In this document: one piece after another, positions 10,705 to 22,557 of the stretch
Layout: each line of letters begins with the position of its first letter
How positions within the stretch are numbered: the first letter of the stretch is position 1
From: Salticus scenicus
Taxonomy: Eukaryota > Arthropoda > Arachnida > Araneae > Salticidae
DNA length: 64,000 bases
NCBI GenBank assembly: GCA_963930645.1
Contig: OZ005648.1
Location: 110,522,592 to 110,586,591 of the forward strand
Direction of reading: 5' to 3'
The notes under the pieces: model-generated
Databases searched by the model: none
Seen by the model: the letters and a program-made list of their open reading frames with translations, nothing else
What the model was told of the DNA's origin: nothing
Position numbers and translations under genes: made by a program

Positions 10705-10760
10705 TTTTTCGTACAGCGCGATTCAGTAAAAGATAATTGAAAGAGACGAAATTTTGCACC

Positions 10761-10794
<34 letters not shown>

Positions 10795-11200
10795 AAAAAT
10801 TCGTATTTTCGAAAAACAACTACACCGTTGGAATAAAAAATGACGCTATTACGAATGGTACAGACATATTTCGCGTATCTCGATTCGTTACGGAAGGATC
10901 ACTTTAAAAAATGCTCAAAATTTTCTACTTTCCTTTCTTCTTTCCGCGGAACGCATTCTTATGGAGGACATATGACTTTTGGAGAAACTATATGCAAGTT
11001 GGAAATTAGAGTACCTTTATTAACATGACGCTTTTAATTAATTCGTTAATTAAGGTGATAAAAATTTCTAACCAAGGTAAACGTGTTCCTTGAATTATTC
11101 GGCAAGTATCAGGACTTTTTGCGACGCTGAGGACCCTTTTACTCACGAGAAGATACGGTCGCAAACAAAAAAAAAAAAAAAAATCCCATAACAGCGCCAG
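10705..11200. repeat. Interspersed repeat, copy 2
   Basis: Divergent relative of the block at 9910-10345: CAGCGCGATTCAGTAAAAGA near its start, an A-run, then CACCGTTGGAATAAAAAATG and TTTCGCGTATCTCGATTCG. It is relatively CpG-rich. The ORFs at 10840-11028 (plus) and 11006-11260 (minus) lie on this repeat and are not considered genes. Borders are uncertain. Confidence 0.45.
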
Positions 11201-11298
11201 TAACTTTTTTTTTTTTTTTTTATATATAAAGAAATTCGTTTGATTGGATACAATATGCAATTAAAATATTTAGTTTAGCTAGAATGAAATACTTAAAA

Positions 11299-12085
11299 AA
11301 CTAGTATGTTGTGGCCACCACATGACTTTCTTCTATATTTTCCTATACAAATTCACTCAGTAAAAATAATTCATTAAAATTAATATTTAAAAAAAATTAT
11401 CTTCCATAATAATGCAGGCGATTTCCATATTAGAGAAGTAGTTTAACACTAATTATCCAAAAAAAAAGTCCATTTTATTCTCAATATTTAAAAAAAAATG
11501 AAATAAAAAATAAGTTTTTTTTCGTTAAAAGTAAAAAAAAATCGATAACTTTGTTTTAAATTATCACAAATCTATAGTTCAACCATTCGTTTTAAAGTTA
11601 TTGACGAGACCTTCCGAAAGATACCCATCTTGAAAATTTACTCTCCCCGGGGGGGACATGCACAAAAAAATTTTCCTAGTTAACTACTACTATTATCAAT
11701 AATTCATATTAGTTTTACAATCACAAGTTTAAAATAACTCTCATTATGCACATTTATACGAAATTTTGTCCTATACTGCCATCTTAGAAGTTTTTAAAAA
11801 ATGCGATCACAGCGCCACCTGTTGAGCGATTAATCCCCAAATCTAATCAGCACCAATTTATGTCAGGGTCCAACTAAATACCAAGTTTGGTTTAATTTCA
11901 TTCATTGGTTCGTGAGATACAGTGTACACAAAATTCGTGATACACACAGACAGACAGACAGACATTTTGTAAAAACTATCAATTCGTGTTCAGGACATCC
12001 CAAAACGTGTAAATCCATCAAAAAACGGCGGTCGAAAATTTTCACGAATCCAATACTTTCTCTGTATTACATATAGAAGAAAGTA
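11299..12085 (+). mobile_element. Family A element, copy 1
   Basis: About 790 bp. One end has a small palindrome TGTGGCCACCACA followed by GACTTTCTTCTAT. The other end has the inverted counterpart ATAGAAGAAAGTA inside a hairpin (TACTTTCTCTGTATTACATATAGAAGAAAGTA, split here for reading). Inside, reading the reverse strand from the hairpin end, come TTCGACC, TTTACACGTTTTGGGATGTC, a (CTGT)n core at 11948-11964 and TATCTCACGAACCAATGAA. No ORF. Same plan as families D and E. Copies at 18409-19199 and 51112-51917 and an internal fragment at 39010-39380. Confidence 0.75.
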
Positions 12086-12089
12086 AAAA

Positions 12090-13000
12090 AGAGAGAGAGA
12101 GTTACTCCTTGAGTCTATTATTCAAGGATCATCCATTATTTTTGAAGTTAATTTACAAAAAATTAGAGAGTTCAACATTATTTAAAAATGGGAAGACTGA
12201 AAAAAATCCACATTGGAGAGTATTCCGGAAAGAGGCGTGGTATTCAATGTACTGTTCCTTAAAATATCCATTTTATGTTTTGATTTAATTGCCAAATAAA
12301 TGCTAAAATAGAATTGTTTTGATTGAAACGCATCGTGCTTTTTATAATGCTGTTTTATAGGAGCATTTTGAGACAGCAAACTGCATAGATATACTGGTAT
12401 TCATGAAGTACTTTAAGCTTCACATATCTAAAAAAAATGTTATCGTGTAAAGCGCGCAAGAAACTCGCAATTATATTTCGTTCCCGTTCCCATACATGAA
12501 AGTACTGCGCAGCTATAATAACTATGGAATGTATCTTTAAATATTGGTGGTAGTGTCTTCAAATAATACATAGATATTTTTTTTTTTTTTTTAATTTGGG
12601 AAAAGAAAATGCTATTCTACAAAACTGGTAGAATCTTTTTACGCATTTCAAAATTTACACGGCAAAAATTTGTTTTGTATGTACATCACACGGGAGCACA
12701 AATTGGATTTTCTGATATTCTAGTATTTCTATGAGTAAAAAGAATAAAAGTTAATTAACAAAGTATATTCGATTTCAAGCACTTCGTATAAAAAAAAAAA
12801 AAAAAAAAAAACTATAGTTAAACAAAAGTAATTTTTGTACAAATTTACTATTTTTATTCAAACTTTTGTGTAAATTTTTATCATGAAGAAACTTTTTATC
12901 AAACTTCAGTCTTTTGAAAAACGTTATGTCTTCTTAGTTTTAAAAAGGTCTTATTTCTTTTATACTGAAAAATATAAGGTGGAAAAATTTTCTGACATTT
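12090..13000. other. AT-rich non-coding block
   Basis: No convincing gene. T-run at 12577-12592, A-run at 12790-12810. A CpG-containing patch at about 12450-12510 was read in all frames without a plausible product. The minus frame at 12182-12379 is AT-rich and has no supporting splice signal. Confidence 0.6.
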
Positions 13001-13260
13001 TCAGCATGGCCTGATTTTCCAAGGGTCAAATGGGGAAAGCGTCCGTAGCGCCATGTATAAGAGAACCTTCAAATCATCTGCTTTTTGAAATTAAAAGCAA
13101 TTTACATGTACCTAAAATTAATTTTTTACACTTGTATTGTAGAAAGGGCCCCCACTTATGTAAGTCAATCCCTGATTTTTATGAGGAAACAATAAATATA
13201 TTTGTGTTAAAACAACTTTGATAAAAAATTTCTCGATATTTTAGGAGGGAAAAAAACCAT

Positions 13261-13291
13261 TTTCGAATAAATAAATAAATAAATAAATAAG
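13261..13291. repeat. (AAAT)n microsatellite
   Basis: Seven to eight AATA units, interrupting the downstream part of the minus-strand exon candidate. Confidence 0.95.
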
Positions 13292-13306
13292 AAATTATGT
13301 TCATTT

Positions 13307-13440
13307 TCAAAATCACATTTCACTAACAATGAACTGTCATCAGAGTAATTTTCTTTCGAAATACTGGTCTGCACGCTTGGGTTCTGAAGCATGGAGCTAA
13401 GCACAGTGGCTCCATAAACGCTACTAGTTCCGATTGCACG
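13307..13440 (-). CDS. Candidate coding exon, minus strand (unknown protein)
   Basis: A minus-strand frame reads GTSSVYGATVLSSMLQNPSV, then QTSISKENYSDDSSLLVKCD and FENEHNF, with mixed codon use and no homopolymers. Upstream is a pyrimidine-rich tract (CCTTTCACTCATTACCTTTTCC) with an AG at an ACTAG about 25 bases later. The frame runs on into a (TTTA)n microsatellite, where no good donor is seen, which weakens the case. Low-complexity serine-rich sequence resembles the candidate at 1822-1975 on the same strand, so both could belong to one long-intron gene. No family was recognised. Confidence 0.2.
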
Positions 13441-13946
13441 CGAAAAGGAAAAGGTAATGAGTGAAAGGCATAAAATATTATAATCGATAGTCTCATTTTT
13501 AACTTAATGTGTAATATTCCAAATTGAATGGTAATTTAAAACATCTACTAAAAGATCTTTATTATTTACATTATGATTAAGTTCTAAAATTATAGGTTTC
13601 CATTATCGAAATACGTCATGGTAAAGAAGGGAAAAAATTACGTAAAACTAAAATTATAGTCAGCATCTAACGTAAGAAATATATATGCATATATATTGAT
13701 AGACAGATATGTAACATTTTGGTTTATAGAAGTTTCTTTATAAAACAACACGCTTTGTGGTGTTATAAACGAATCCCTACATATCAAATCAAAACATAGA
13801 ATTGTTTCAATAATTAACAATGAGTCTTCACAGGTAATTTTACTTTTAATGAAATTTTATTCATATTGGTCTATGTGGTTTAAGTGGTCTTAAATCTGTT
13901 GCTCGGATTTTACTGCATTATATATATATATATAATTTATAGCAGT

Positions 13947-13959
13947 CCCGTATTTATGT
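13947..13959. repeat. Target-site duplication, left (SINE)
   Basis: CCCGTATTTATGT, repeated exactly at 14231-14243 on the other side of the SINE. Confidence 0.9.
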
Positions 13960-14230
13960 AAGATTGCTGGTTCGGTACTCGAGCCGGCCAAAGACCGTCG
14001 TGTACACTAATGGTGGCTGGTGCACGTAAAATCTGTCGTGGCCGCAATGTCCTCCATGCTACCATAAAAATTTATACCTCTGGGGGTCGCCGAAGCGGGA
14101 GAGCCATCCCTTCCGTGGAGGATCAAAACTGCGATGGCATGTCCCCGGACCACCTCTAGGCGTGAGTCCCAGACCGTCGCCAATTGCCCATCTGCGCAGC
14201 ACTAGTGCGGCGTAAAACCCAACCAACCAA
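13960..14230 (+). mobile_element. SINE family 1, near-full-length copy with (AACC)n tail
   Basis: A 271-bp GC-rich insertion bracketed by a perfect 13-bp target duplication. Near the 5' end GGTTCGGTACTCGAGCC resembles a degenerate tRNA/pol III B box. The body is conserved in fragments elsewhere (GGAGGATCAAAACTGCGATG; GGACCACCTCTAGG; GCACTAGTGCGGCGTAAAAC) and the 3' end is (AACC)3-4. The tail and the target duplication indicate LINE-assisted retroposition. A clear A box is missing, so it may be 5'-truncated. I recall similar tails from spider genomes but cannot verify this. Confidence 0.8.
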
Positions 14231-14243
14231 CCAACCCGTATTT
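14231..14243. repeat. Target-site duplication, right (SINE)
   Basis: Exact copy of 13947-13959, directly after the (AACC)n tail. Confidence 0.9.
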
Positions 14244-14660
14244 ATGTGGAAAATTAAGAATATTAATTTTCAACACTTTTGACTAATTGGTTTGGAGAGG
14301 GAGAGATATAAAACTATTGAAAAAATAACCGAAACCAATAAATATTAAAGAGAAATATAATGCATGTCTTAGATATAACTCGAAAATCGACTGGCATAGG
14401 ATTTATTTTTGTATTGTATGATATTTTATTTTGTAAGTCAGTTATTCAAATGTAACACATAATTGCATTTTTAAAGCATTGAACTGTTTTAATATTAATA
14501 TTATTGAATATTATTAAAAATTCATAAATAGACATCTAAACAAATTCATTGAAAAAAAAAAAAATCCTCTTTCATTTCGATAGTTATTTGTTCCATACTT
14601 TAATTTTTTTTCAGTTAAATAATTATTAGATTATATTGTAATTTGTTTCTTTCAAGGTTT

Positions 14661-14695
<35 letters not shown>

Positions 14696-16640
14696 AAATA
14701 ACTCATTTTAAAATAACGTTTAAAGAGTTGCAGTGATTTAAAATCCATTCTGCTTTGTTTGTATTATGACAGAAAGTAAAATTTTCAAAAATGAAATATG
14801 TAAAATAATATCATCATAACTGTTTTAATCAGTAGCTTCCCATGAATTACATAAAATACAGATAAAAAATGCACCTGCCATATAAAAGCCATTTAAACAA
14901 TTTTTACCACTAAATGTTATAATATGGACATCTGGAGACAAAGAAAAAAAAAAAAAAAAGCTGCCTTTGAGGTAAAATTGCTTGATGGAATTTTAAATAT
15001 CCATTTCTGCAAGAAGACGGAAACAAGGATGGAAAAGGGTGTACATTAAATAATAATAGCAAATGATGGTGAGGTAGAATAAATCGATATAAAACGATGT
15101 TTCAATATAATTCCAAATGCCAGAATTTAGGAATATTAGAAGTTAATTTAGAATATTTGTCATTGATTTCAGAAGAAATATGTTCGCGTTTATATCTAAT
15201 TTCATACTTTTTTTTTTCTTTTTACTTTCTTATTAAATAACTTCCATTCAACTTCATGAACTACTCATAACATGAACAAATTTTTTATCCCCCTTGAGAT
15301 TCACGTTAACGAGGTTCAACTGTATCAATAACAAAATGTTGTATAATTATTATTATTTTTTTTTCCGACGGTTGGGGGGGGGGGGGGAAGATGCTTAAAA
15401 ATAAATAAATAAATAAAACTCCATACAAATACGAATAGTAGAAGGGAAAAATCTAGAAAACTTCTATGATCAGAAGATATAACAATTTTTGCTAGAAACG
15501 CCTTTTCATTAAAAGAAAATGACTACTTTCAGCTAATAATAATAATAACAGTAACTGTCATAAAGTTTTTTTAAATTCCATATTTCATTGCAAAATTAAT
15601 TAAACAGCAATAAAAATGAATGTTCATTCGCTAGATTTTATTGCAAATGCTATTTTTTAGTTGTTTGCGCTTAAATTTTGCATATATCAGTTTATATTAT
15701 TATTATTATTATTATTATTTTCAGTGCAATAAAAAGATTTATGAATGTTTTCTGCACACATAAAAAATTTGTATATATTTAAAAGTACATTAATCTATAA
15801 GTAAATTAAATATACCATTTCACTAATTATAACCGAGACTTATTTTATAAATATTCGGAGGAAAAATTTAAAAATGTTATATACGTGCACAGGAAGCATT
15901 TCGGAATCGAACAATATAAAGTACGCATGAATGAATCCAAAAAGTTTTAACTAAAATTACGACAAACATTTTATTAATAATATAATATACAAATGAAACT
16001 CAATTAGGTAATAAAATTTCTTTTACATAAACGGGGAGAAATACTTCTTCAATTAAATATAAGTTTTATATTTACGTATAAAATTATTTTCATAAATCTC
16101 AAAACACTCGAAATAAAAATATGTGTTCTAATAAATTCACCATTCTAACAAATATCAACATGATTTTATAATATTTGTTTTAATGTTACATTATAAAAGT
16201 ATTTTCCGTCTAAAGAAAACACAATATAAAGAAGAAGAATATTTGAAGTAATATGAAGAAACTACTATTCATTTCTTTGAAAAAGATGAACAATATCTGA
16301 GGAGTTTCAGCCGAAGAGTAAACAATCTTTTGACATAACTTCATTTAGTAGTGCCATAATACCAGATTATGGAGTGACATAAAATCATTATTATCGGAAA
16401 TCTAGACGAGCAAGTTTGACTTAAGAAAAATTTGATGAAACTCATTATTTATTTTGAATAAGTCGTAAATAGTATAATTAATTAATAATTATGTAGTACC
16501 TTTAGCAAATTAGAAATTATTTTTCCAATTACGAAAGTTCATATAATTAATATTAAAATAATGTTTAATACATTTTTTAACGTAAAATTTCCATACATAT
16601 AAATTTGGTAACAGATTATAATTAAATAACATTTAGAAAG
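14244..16640. other. AT-rich non-coding block
   Basis: A-run at 14663-14691, G-run at about 15376-15388, (ATT)n near 15697-15719. A strong minus-strand 3' splice-site-like signal ends at 15007 (CTTGTTTCCGTCTTCTTGCAG) but the sequence behind it soon enters a homopolymer. No gene assigned. Confidence 0.6.
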
Positions 16641-16650
16641 TTTCTTAGAT

Positions 16651-17050
16651 TAATGATTATAAATTATACAATAATGATTATAAAATGCACTTTTCTGAAA
16701 AGTAGAAAAATATATTTTATAAATTGCAGCATTGGTAATACAGCAAAAATGTTGTTATAATCATGATAATAAATATAAAATTATGATTATAAAGAGCACT
16801 TTCTAAAAGCTAGTAAAATATATTTTATAAATTGCAAGATTGTAGATAAGCGTAGTAAAGAAATTGTTTAGAATAATGTTCATAAATATAAAATGATGAT
16901 TATAAATAACACTTTTCAATAACTTAGGGAAACACGTGTCATAAATTGTAGCATTTTGAACCTAGCAGAGAATTTTGTTAGAATAATGATTATAAATAAC
17001 GAATAATGATTATAAAAAAAGAAAAAGTATATTGTATAAAATTTGCAGTA
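16651..17050. repeat. Degenerate ~110-bp tandem array, four units
   Basis: Units start at about 16651, 16756, 16871 and 16980. Each begins with an AATAATGATTATAAAT-like motif, often doubled, then CACTTTTC, then a TATATTTTATAAATTGCAGCATT-like segment. Spacing of 105-115 bp and strong divergence indicate an old minisatellite. No coding potential. Confidence 0.7.
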
Positions 17051-17059
17051 TTGAAAACA

Positions 17060-18400
17060 TACTAAATATATTTTCATTTTAAAGAATCATCTAGAAAATA
17101 ACTTACGGCTTATAATATTATACTAAATAGTGAATATTCGGTTAACTGTTATATATACATGAATAATTCAGAAAATTGAGGAAATCTTTGTATGAAAGTC
17201 TAGCCAAATTTTTTTTTTATATATTATAAGAAAAGCGTTGTGAAGAATGAATGATCACAAAAATAAATTTAAATGTGGAAATCCAAAAGGTATGGGGAAT
17301 ATCTTTAGCAATTTATTCATACATGAGTAAAACGTTACGAATTTTTCTTCGTGTGATAGCCCATTATTAAGCAAATCATTTTTATTCAAAATACTAAATT
17401 AGATATTAATTTAATAGAATGATAGAAAACTAAGAACGATGATAGAAACGAAACTATAAGTAAAAAATAAATAAAAACGAAATGAAGGATATAGTAATAT
17501 TAATTCCGAATTATAAATAGCCAAAGATAACTATGTGAAAATTGCACCATTTTTAGAACAGAATTCAACATTACAAAAGAACGCAAAATTTAAAAATAAA
17601 ACATACGTGAGTAAAACTTAAAATAAATTGGGTGAACTGCTAGATCTTTATTTAAAAAATAAAATAAAATAAAAATAAAAATAAAAAAAAGGGGGGGGCG
17701 AGAGAGAGAGAGCGAGAGAGAAGAAGTTACTGTAAATATATATTATATATAAATTATAGGAGAATATAAAATTGCGAAAGAAATTAAATATAATAACGAA
17801 AAACATAATCTATTAGTAAAGCGAATATGTATAAGCACGTTTAAAAAATATTAAAAAGTAAGTATTCACAGAAAAAATATCTTATTTTTTCTACAATTTA
17901 ATGGAAATGAAATTTCAAGAAGTATTGTGTTATACTTATTTTTAAAGTTATTTTCATTTTGATAATTAATTAATCAAATCATTTATTTTGTGTGTGTAAA
18001 GATGTGTGACACGAAATAATGCTATTCTACATCCTAATTAAACTATCTAACTACCCATCCAACCAAGAATATTTTTAGAAAGATGAATGCCGTAATATGA
18101 ATTATGTTCTATGCAGGATAGAGTTAAACGAATTTTAAAGAAAACGATACAGCCTAGCAGTTTATATTAAATTTTGTATAGTTTTCTTTTTTAAATATGG
18201 GCTTACACAAACGTTTAATTTTAATAGAATGGTTTAATTTATATGATGCGAGAAGCTTAATAATGCGTGGAAACGAAAAAATATTGAATTAGGGAAAATT
18301 AAATTTCAGTTGTCTAGATATGTATTTCTCTAACGTGGACATATATGTTAATTGCGAGATGGAAATGGTAAAACTGGATATTTTAATTTGATAAACAAGA
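17060..18400. other. AT-rich non-coding block
   Basis: Contains an (AAAAT)n/G-run/(GA)n composite at about 17650-17722. Otherwise nothing recognisable. Confidence 0.65.
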
Positions 18401-18408
18401 CGAACTAC

Positions 18409-18592
18409 AATGTTGTGGCCACCACACGACTTTCTTCCATATTTTCCTATGCAAATTCACTCAGTAAAAATAATTTATTAAAATCATTATTTAATAAAAT
18501 TATCTTCCATAATAATGCAGTACGATTTCCATATTAGAGAAGTAGTATAACACTAAATATCCAAAAAAAGTTAATTTTATTCTCGATATTAC

Positions 18593-18638
<46 letters not shown>

Positions 18639-19199
18639 ATAACTTTATTTTAAATTATTGCAGATCGATGGTTCAACCATTCATTTTAAAGGTATTGGCG
18701 AGTTCTTTTGAAAGATACCCATCATCATCTCCCCTCGAGGGCGGACTTTCTCCGCCCCCACAGGGGGGAAGGCGATGCTCCTACATATACAATTTTTTTT
18801 CCCAGTTGACTATCTCTATTATAAATAATTCTTGTAAATTTCATAATGATTATTAAAATATAATTCTCTTTATGCACATTTATACAAAATTTTGTCCTAT
18901 ACTGTCATGTTAAAAGTTTAGAAAAAGCGGGATGGCAACGCAACATGTCAGACAATTTTTACCAAAAGTTGATAGGCATTAATTTATGTCAAGGTGTAAC
19001 TGCATACCAATTTGTATGCAATTCTGTGTAGTAGTTCCTGAGATACAGTTGCCACAAAATTTTGTCACACAGACAGACATTTTCTAAAAGGTCAAATCGT
19101 GTTCTACAGCTCTCAAAACGTGTAAATCCATCAAAAACCCGAGGTCAAAATTTTTTACGAATCCAATACTTTCTTCTATTGAATATAGAATAAAGTAAT
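18409..19199 (+). mobile_element. Family A element, copy 2
   Basis: Same order as copy 1: TGTTGTGGCCACCACACGAC at the start, then CTTTCTTCCATATTTTCC, AATGCAGTACGATTTCC, a C/G-rich middle (18731-18775, CTCGAGGGCGG and CCCCACAGGGGGG), GAGATACAGTTGCCACAAAA, ACACAGACAGACATTTTCTA, AAAACGTGTAAATCCATCAA and a terminal TACTTTCTTCTATT hairpin. A 37-base A-run (about 18598-18634) lies inside. The ORFs at 18352-18537 and 18668-18856 fall on this element and are not genes. Confidence 0.75.
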
Positions 19200-20494
19200 A
19201 ATCCTTACGTTTAGTGACAAAAAAGAATTTTTGCCTGCTGGTAAAAACATCATTTGATCTTTAAAATACGTTCTTTATTCTTCTTTATTTTAATATTTAT
19301 TTAATTTTTATAGCAGCATCGAGCGGACAGACCATTAGTATCAGTTATTTCAAATGCCATAACACTATGACTATTGTTGGTTTTTCCACTTTTAATGTGA
19401 ATACTAAAGCTTCGTCTATTTCTCAAAACAATTCATTAAGATATTTTGACATTTTTAGGCTGCCCTTTTTTAAACTAAAATTTCATAATAAAAATAGTAG
19501 ATACATTTAAACTTCAAGATTTTTATTCTTTAGTTAGAACAGCATTGCGGTTGCCGATAACGTTCTCCAGCATAATCTATATATAGCAATTTTTTGTAAT
19601 ACGTTTATATGATTCAATAAAGTAAAGAATACTTTACAAAAATAGTGATGAGGAAGTTAAGGGCAACGGCAGCTCCGAAAAGAATGATTTTAATACTCGA
19701 GTAGAACATAATATGAAAAGATAATTGTTAAACTTATCTTAAAGTGAAAAAAAAAGTAAAATATTGATAATCTTTAAAAAAATTTAAATCTTTGAAAAAT
19801 TCAATATTGTGACGTCATCCATGATAGGATATATATCTGAGTCACTAAAAGGGAAAATTGATATCAGAGTGCAAAAATAAATAATTAAATAGTAAATAAA
19901 TAGATGATATTGTGGGAATCAAATATCTTAATTGAAAAATCATTTAAAAATAAAAATTCATAACCCAGAATTAAAAGTAATTCAAGTTGTAGAAGGCAGT
20001 GTATGTATGTGGGAGGAGGGGGGAGGGAATAGGCCACTCGTTTAAAATTGAATTTTGTTTAGAACATAATTTTATTTTTTTAATTGTTCGTGAGGCGAAC
20101 ATTTGAAACCGTTTGCTCCTTAGTTAACCCCATTAATTTACTGTTAAATTTGTTTTCAGGCAAGAGAAAGAACACATAAACTACAATCACTGATTTCACA
20201 CATGGTGCAAAATGTTACCATTAGTCGGTCTTTATTTATTTAATTTGATTTTTACTTTATTTTTCCTAGTCTTAAAAGAAAAGAAAAGAGAATTTTTTCT
20301 TTTTCTTTTTTCCCCATCTTGTCTTTTTTTTTTTTTTTACAATATCGCAAATGATGCTAAAAAAATTACAAAAGAAAATTTGAAAAGAGGACAAATAAAA
20401 TAAAATGACCAATAAAAAAAGTAAGAAAAAGGGAAAATAACCAATCAGAGAAGGATTCATAAGAAAAGAACAGGTAGAAGAAAAAAAATGATAA

Positions 20495-20525
<31 letters not shown>

Positions 20526-20592
20526 TGTGGACAATAAGAAGCTAAATTAGTTTAATTAAACAGAGAAATAATTAAGTTAAATAAAAGTGCTA

Positions 20593-20629
<37 letters not shown>

Positions 20630-21060
20630 AGCTAAAGCTGATCTATTTTTCCAAGCGAACAAAAGCAAGGCTGAGTCAGACTTTTTAACTTTCACTTTTT
20701 TCTTTTCTGGTGGAATGAGATATAATAAGAGGCGTACATTCATTTTGATAGCTTTGTGCTCAACGAAATATAAGAGCTTTTCACGTTAAATTAAAATATC
20801 AGTAAACATTATAAATAAAAAATGTTCGCTTTTAAATTTTTAAAACGGTTTTACTTTCGCTTTTAAGAAAAATTTTATTTCAGCTCTTCAATAAAAAACA
20901 TCACAATAGAAAAAATAATGTATTGTTATTAATGCGCAACAAAATGCTTTGGGATAAAAAAATAAAAAAAAAAAAAAGTAAGTGCGAAGATATTTTAGAA
21001 TCTGTTTTTAGCCATATTCAGGTTGGTTAATACAGAATATGATTTTATGAAAAGAGATTT
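19200..21060. other. AT-rich non-coding block
   Basis: No gene. A G-rich patch lies at 20010-20027, T-run at 20326-20338, A-runs at 20500-20525 and 20599-20627. The frames at 20212-20743 are dominated by Phe/Lys from these runs. Confidence 0.65.
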
Positions 21061-21086
21061 TTTTTTCCCTTACATTGACACTCAGC

Positions 21087-21242
21087 ATGTACGAGTCCTG
21101 TGTTTTAATATCATTAAATCTTAACTGCGGAAGCTCTAACGAGACGTTAGTTCAACAAACTAGCTGTACATTAATATTTTTAAAAGTAACACCATCAAAT
21201 ATTTATAGTAGTGATGTGTCGAGTAGCACTTTGGCCGAATAG
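21087..21242 (+). CDS. Weak exon candidate after a strong acceptor
   Basis: A plus-strand acceptor (TTTTCCCTTACATTGACACTCAG, AG at 21084-21085) is followed by an ORF of 51 codons starting MYESCVLISLNLNCGSSNET. The last third runs into a repeat containing alternating GAGTA and CCGAATA motifs, so the frame does not look conserved to its end. Listed only because acceptor and ORF coincide. No family recognised. Confidence 0.12.
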   Translation: MYESCVLISLNLNCGSSNETLVQQTSCTLIFLKVTPSNIYSSDVSSSTLAE

Positions 21243-21300
21243 CCAAGGGCAGAGTACTTGGCCATCTATTACTCAGCTGAGTACCGAATACCGAGTAGTT
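21215..21300. repeat. GAGTA/CCGAATA-rich repeat
   Basis: Short motifs GAGTA, CCGAATA and the palindrome ACTCAGCTGAGT recur, for example GAGTACCGAATACCGAGTAG. This resembles the end of a degenerate interspersed element. Confidence 0.45.
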
Positions 21301-22103
21301 GTAAGAAAGAATAATTGATGCATATATGAAGCATTTTGTTTATCTTGAAATAACAAAAAGTATTTTGAATGCAAAAAATTTATTAAATGGCAAACAGCAT
21401 GTTTTCATGAATGGTTTTTAGATATTTTGTAGTAAGCTGTATGTGTAAATACTCGAATAGATTCATTGCTATATTGGATACTTCCAGCTTAGTAGATTAC
21501 TTAAACCATAATAATTGATAACTTTATTCTTAAAATCTTTCTAAGATGAGAAGTTATCATCCTCAGATAACTTTTAGAGAATATAAAACTTCCTATACAC
21601 TGAAACTTGATTTAAGATGCATGAAATTTATATATGAAATGAGAATATGAAAATAAATATTTTATCATTTCAAACATGATAACGATAGGTTTCATTAATC
21701 GTGAGATCCTAGAAATGTAAACGCTATAATTTGCAAAAAAAAAAAAAAAAAAAAAAAAAACAGATTTTATTATAAAATATATATTTTTAATAGCATTTTA
21801 ATGTAATTTTTATTTTTGTCTTTTTTCCCACAATTATTTCCTTAAACATATATATATATATATCAGAAATAACCCTTTTTTTTACAGTTTTAAAAGTGGC
21901 TTATTTTTATTTGTACAAATATATAACTAAACATTTTTGGGGTTAATTTTAGATAAGGGTTTTTTCCCCTCTAATATATATATATATATAAAGGGTTTTC
22001 CAATAGGGATGATACAATTTTAAATGGTTAGAATGACAACACTGCGTGTTATTTTTTGACATTTCTTGTGTCATTTGTGTTTAGTATGCTATATCATTTA
22101 ATC

Positions 22104-22175
22104 ATGCAAAGATACACGTTTAAACAACGTTTCGAAATTATTAAATTGTTTTATCAAATCGGTGTTCATATGTGA
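22104..22175 (+). pseudogene. N-terminal remnant of mariner-like transposase
   Basis: Starts MQRYTFKQRFEIIKLFYQ and stops after 23 residues. This is the kind of N-terminal helix-turn-helix start (hydrophobic-basic helix, ..FEIIKLFYQ..) found in the mariner-like transposases of arthropods often annotated with a DUF4817-type N-terminus. The DNA-binding domain is cut short, followed after about 30 bp by the C-terminal remnant. Confidence 0.6.
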
Positions 22176-22202
22176 ATACTGAGAGAAATTTGAGAAGAAT
22201 TC

Positions 22203-22451
22203 ATGGACGACATTATTCAGTTAATCGGCTCGATCGATTGTGATTTTTTTCTTTGGGGATATGTTAAGTCACCAGTTTATGCTGATAATCCATTAACAAT
22301 TAAGCAATTAAAAACCAATACTGAACGTGTTACTCTTGAAATAACACCAAATTTATGTGAAAGAGTGGTGGAAAATTGGGTTGACAGAATGTGGTATGTA
22401 CAGAGAAGTCGTGGTGCTCATATGAACGAACGGTATTATTTTCATACCTAA
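22203..22451 (+). pseudogene. C-terminal remnant of mariner-like transposase
   Basis: The frame from about codon 13 reads CDFFLWGYVKSPVYADNP, ..LKTNTERVTLEITPNLCERV.., VENWVDRMWYVQRSRGAHMN. This is the characteristic last ~70 residues of a Tc/mariner-like transposase: the FFLWGY block that follows the third catalytic residue, the leucine-rich stretch and the VxxNWxxR tail. The catalytic aspartates lie in the deleted part. The apparent start methionine is accidental. One frame change near the very end turns the expected ..ERIYFHT tail into ERYYFHT plus stop. Confidence 0.7.
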
Positions 22452-22557
22452 TGGCATAATGTAAGCTTAAAAAAAAAAAAAAAAAAAAATGTGTCTCACT
22501 AAATAATTTATGTTTTTTTTTTTTTTTTTTTTTTAATTGTATCACTTAATTGAAAAT

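Noticed and set aside
13978..14230. GC-rich block as a coding exon
   Set aside because: It is a SINE: exact target duplications, (AACC)n tail and fragments elsewhere in the window.
22330..22545. 71-residue minus-strand ORF overlapping the mariner-like remnant
   Set aside because: Antisense shadow of the transposase tail, extended by homopolymers.
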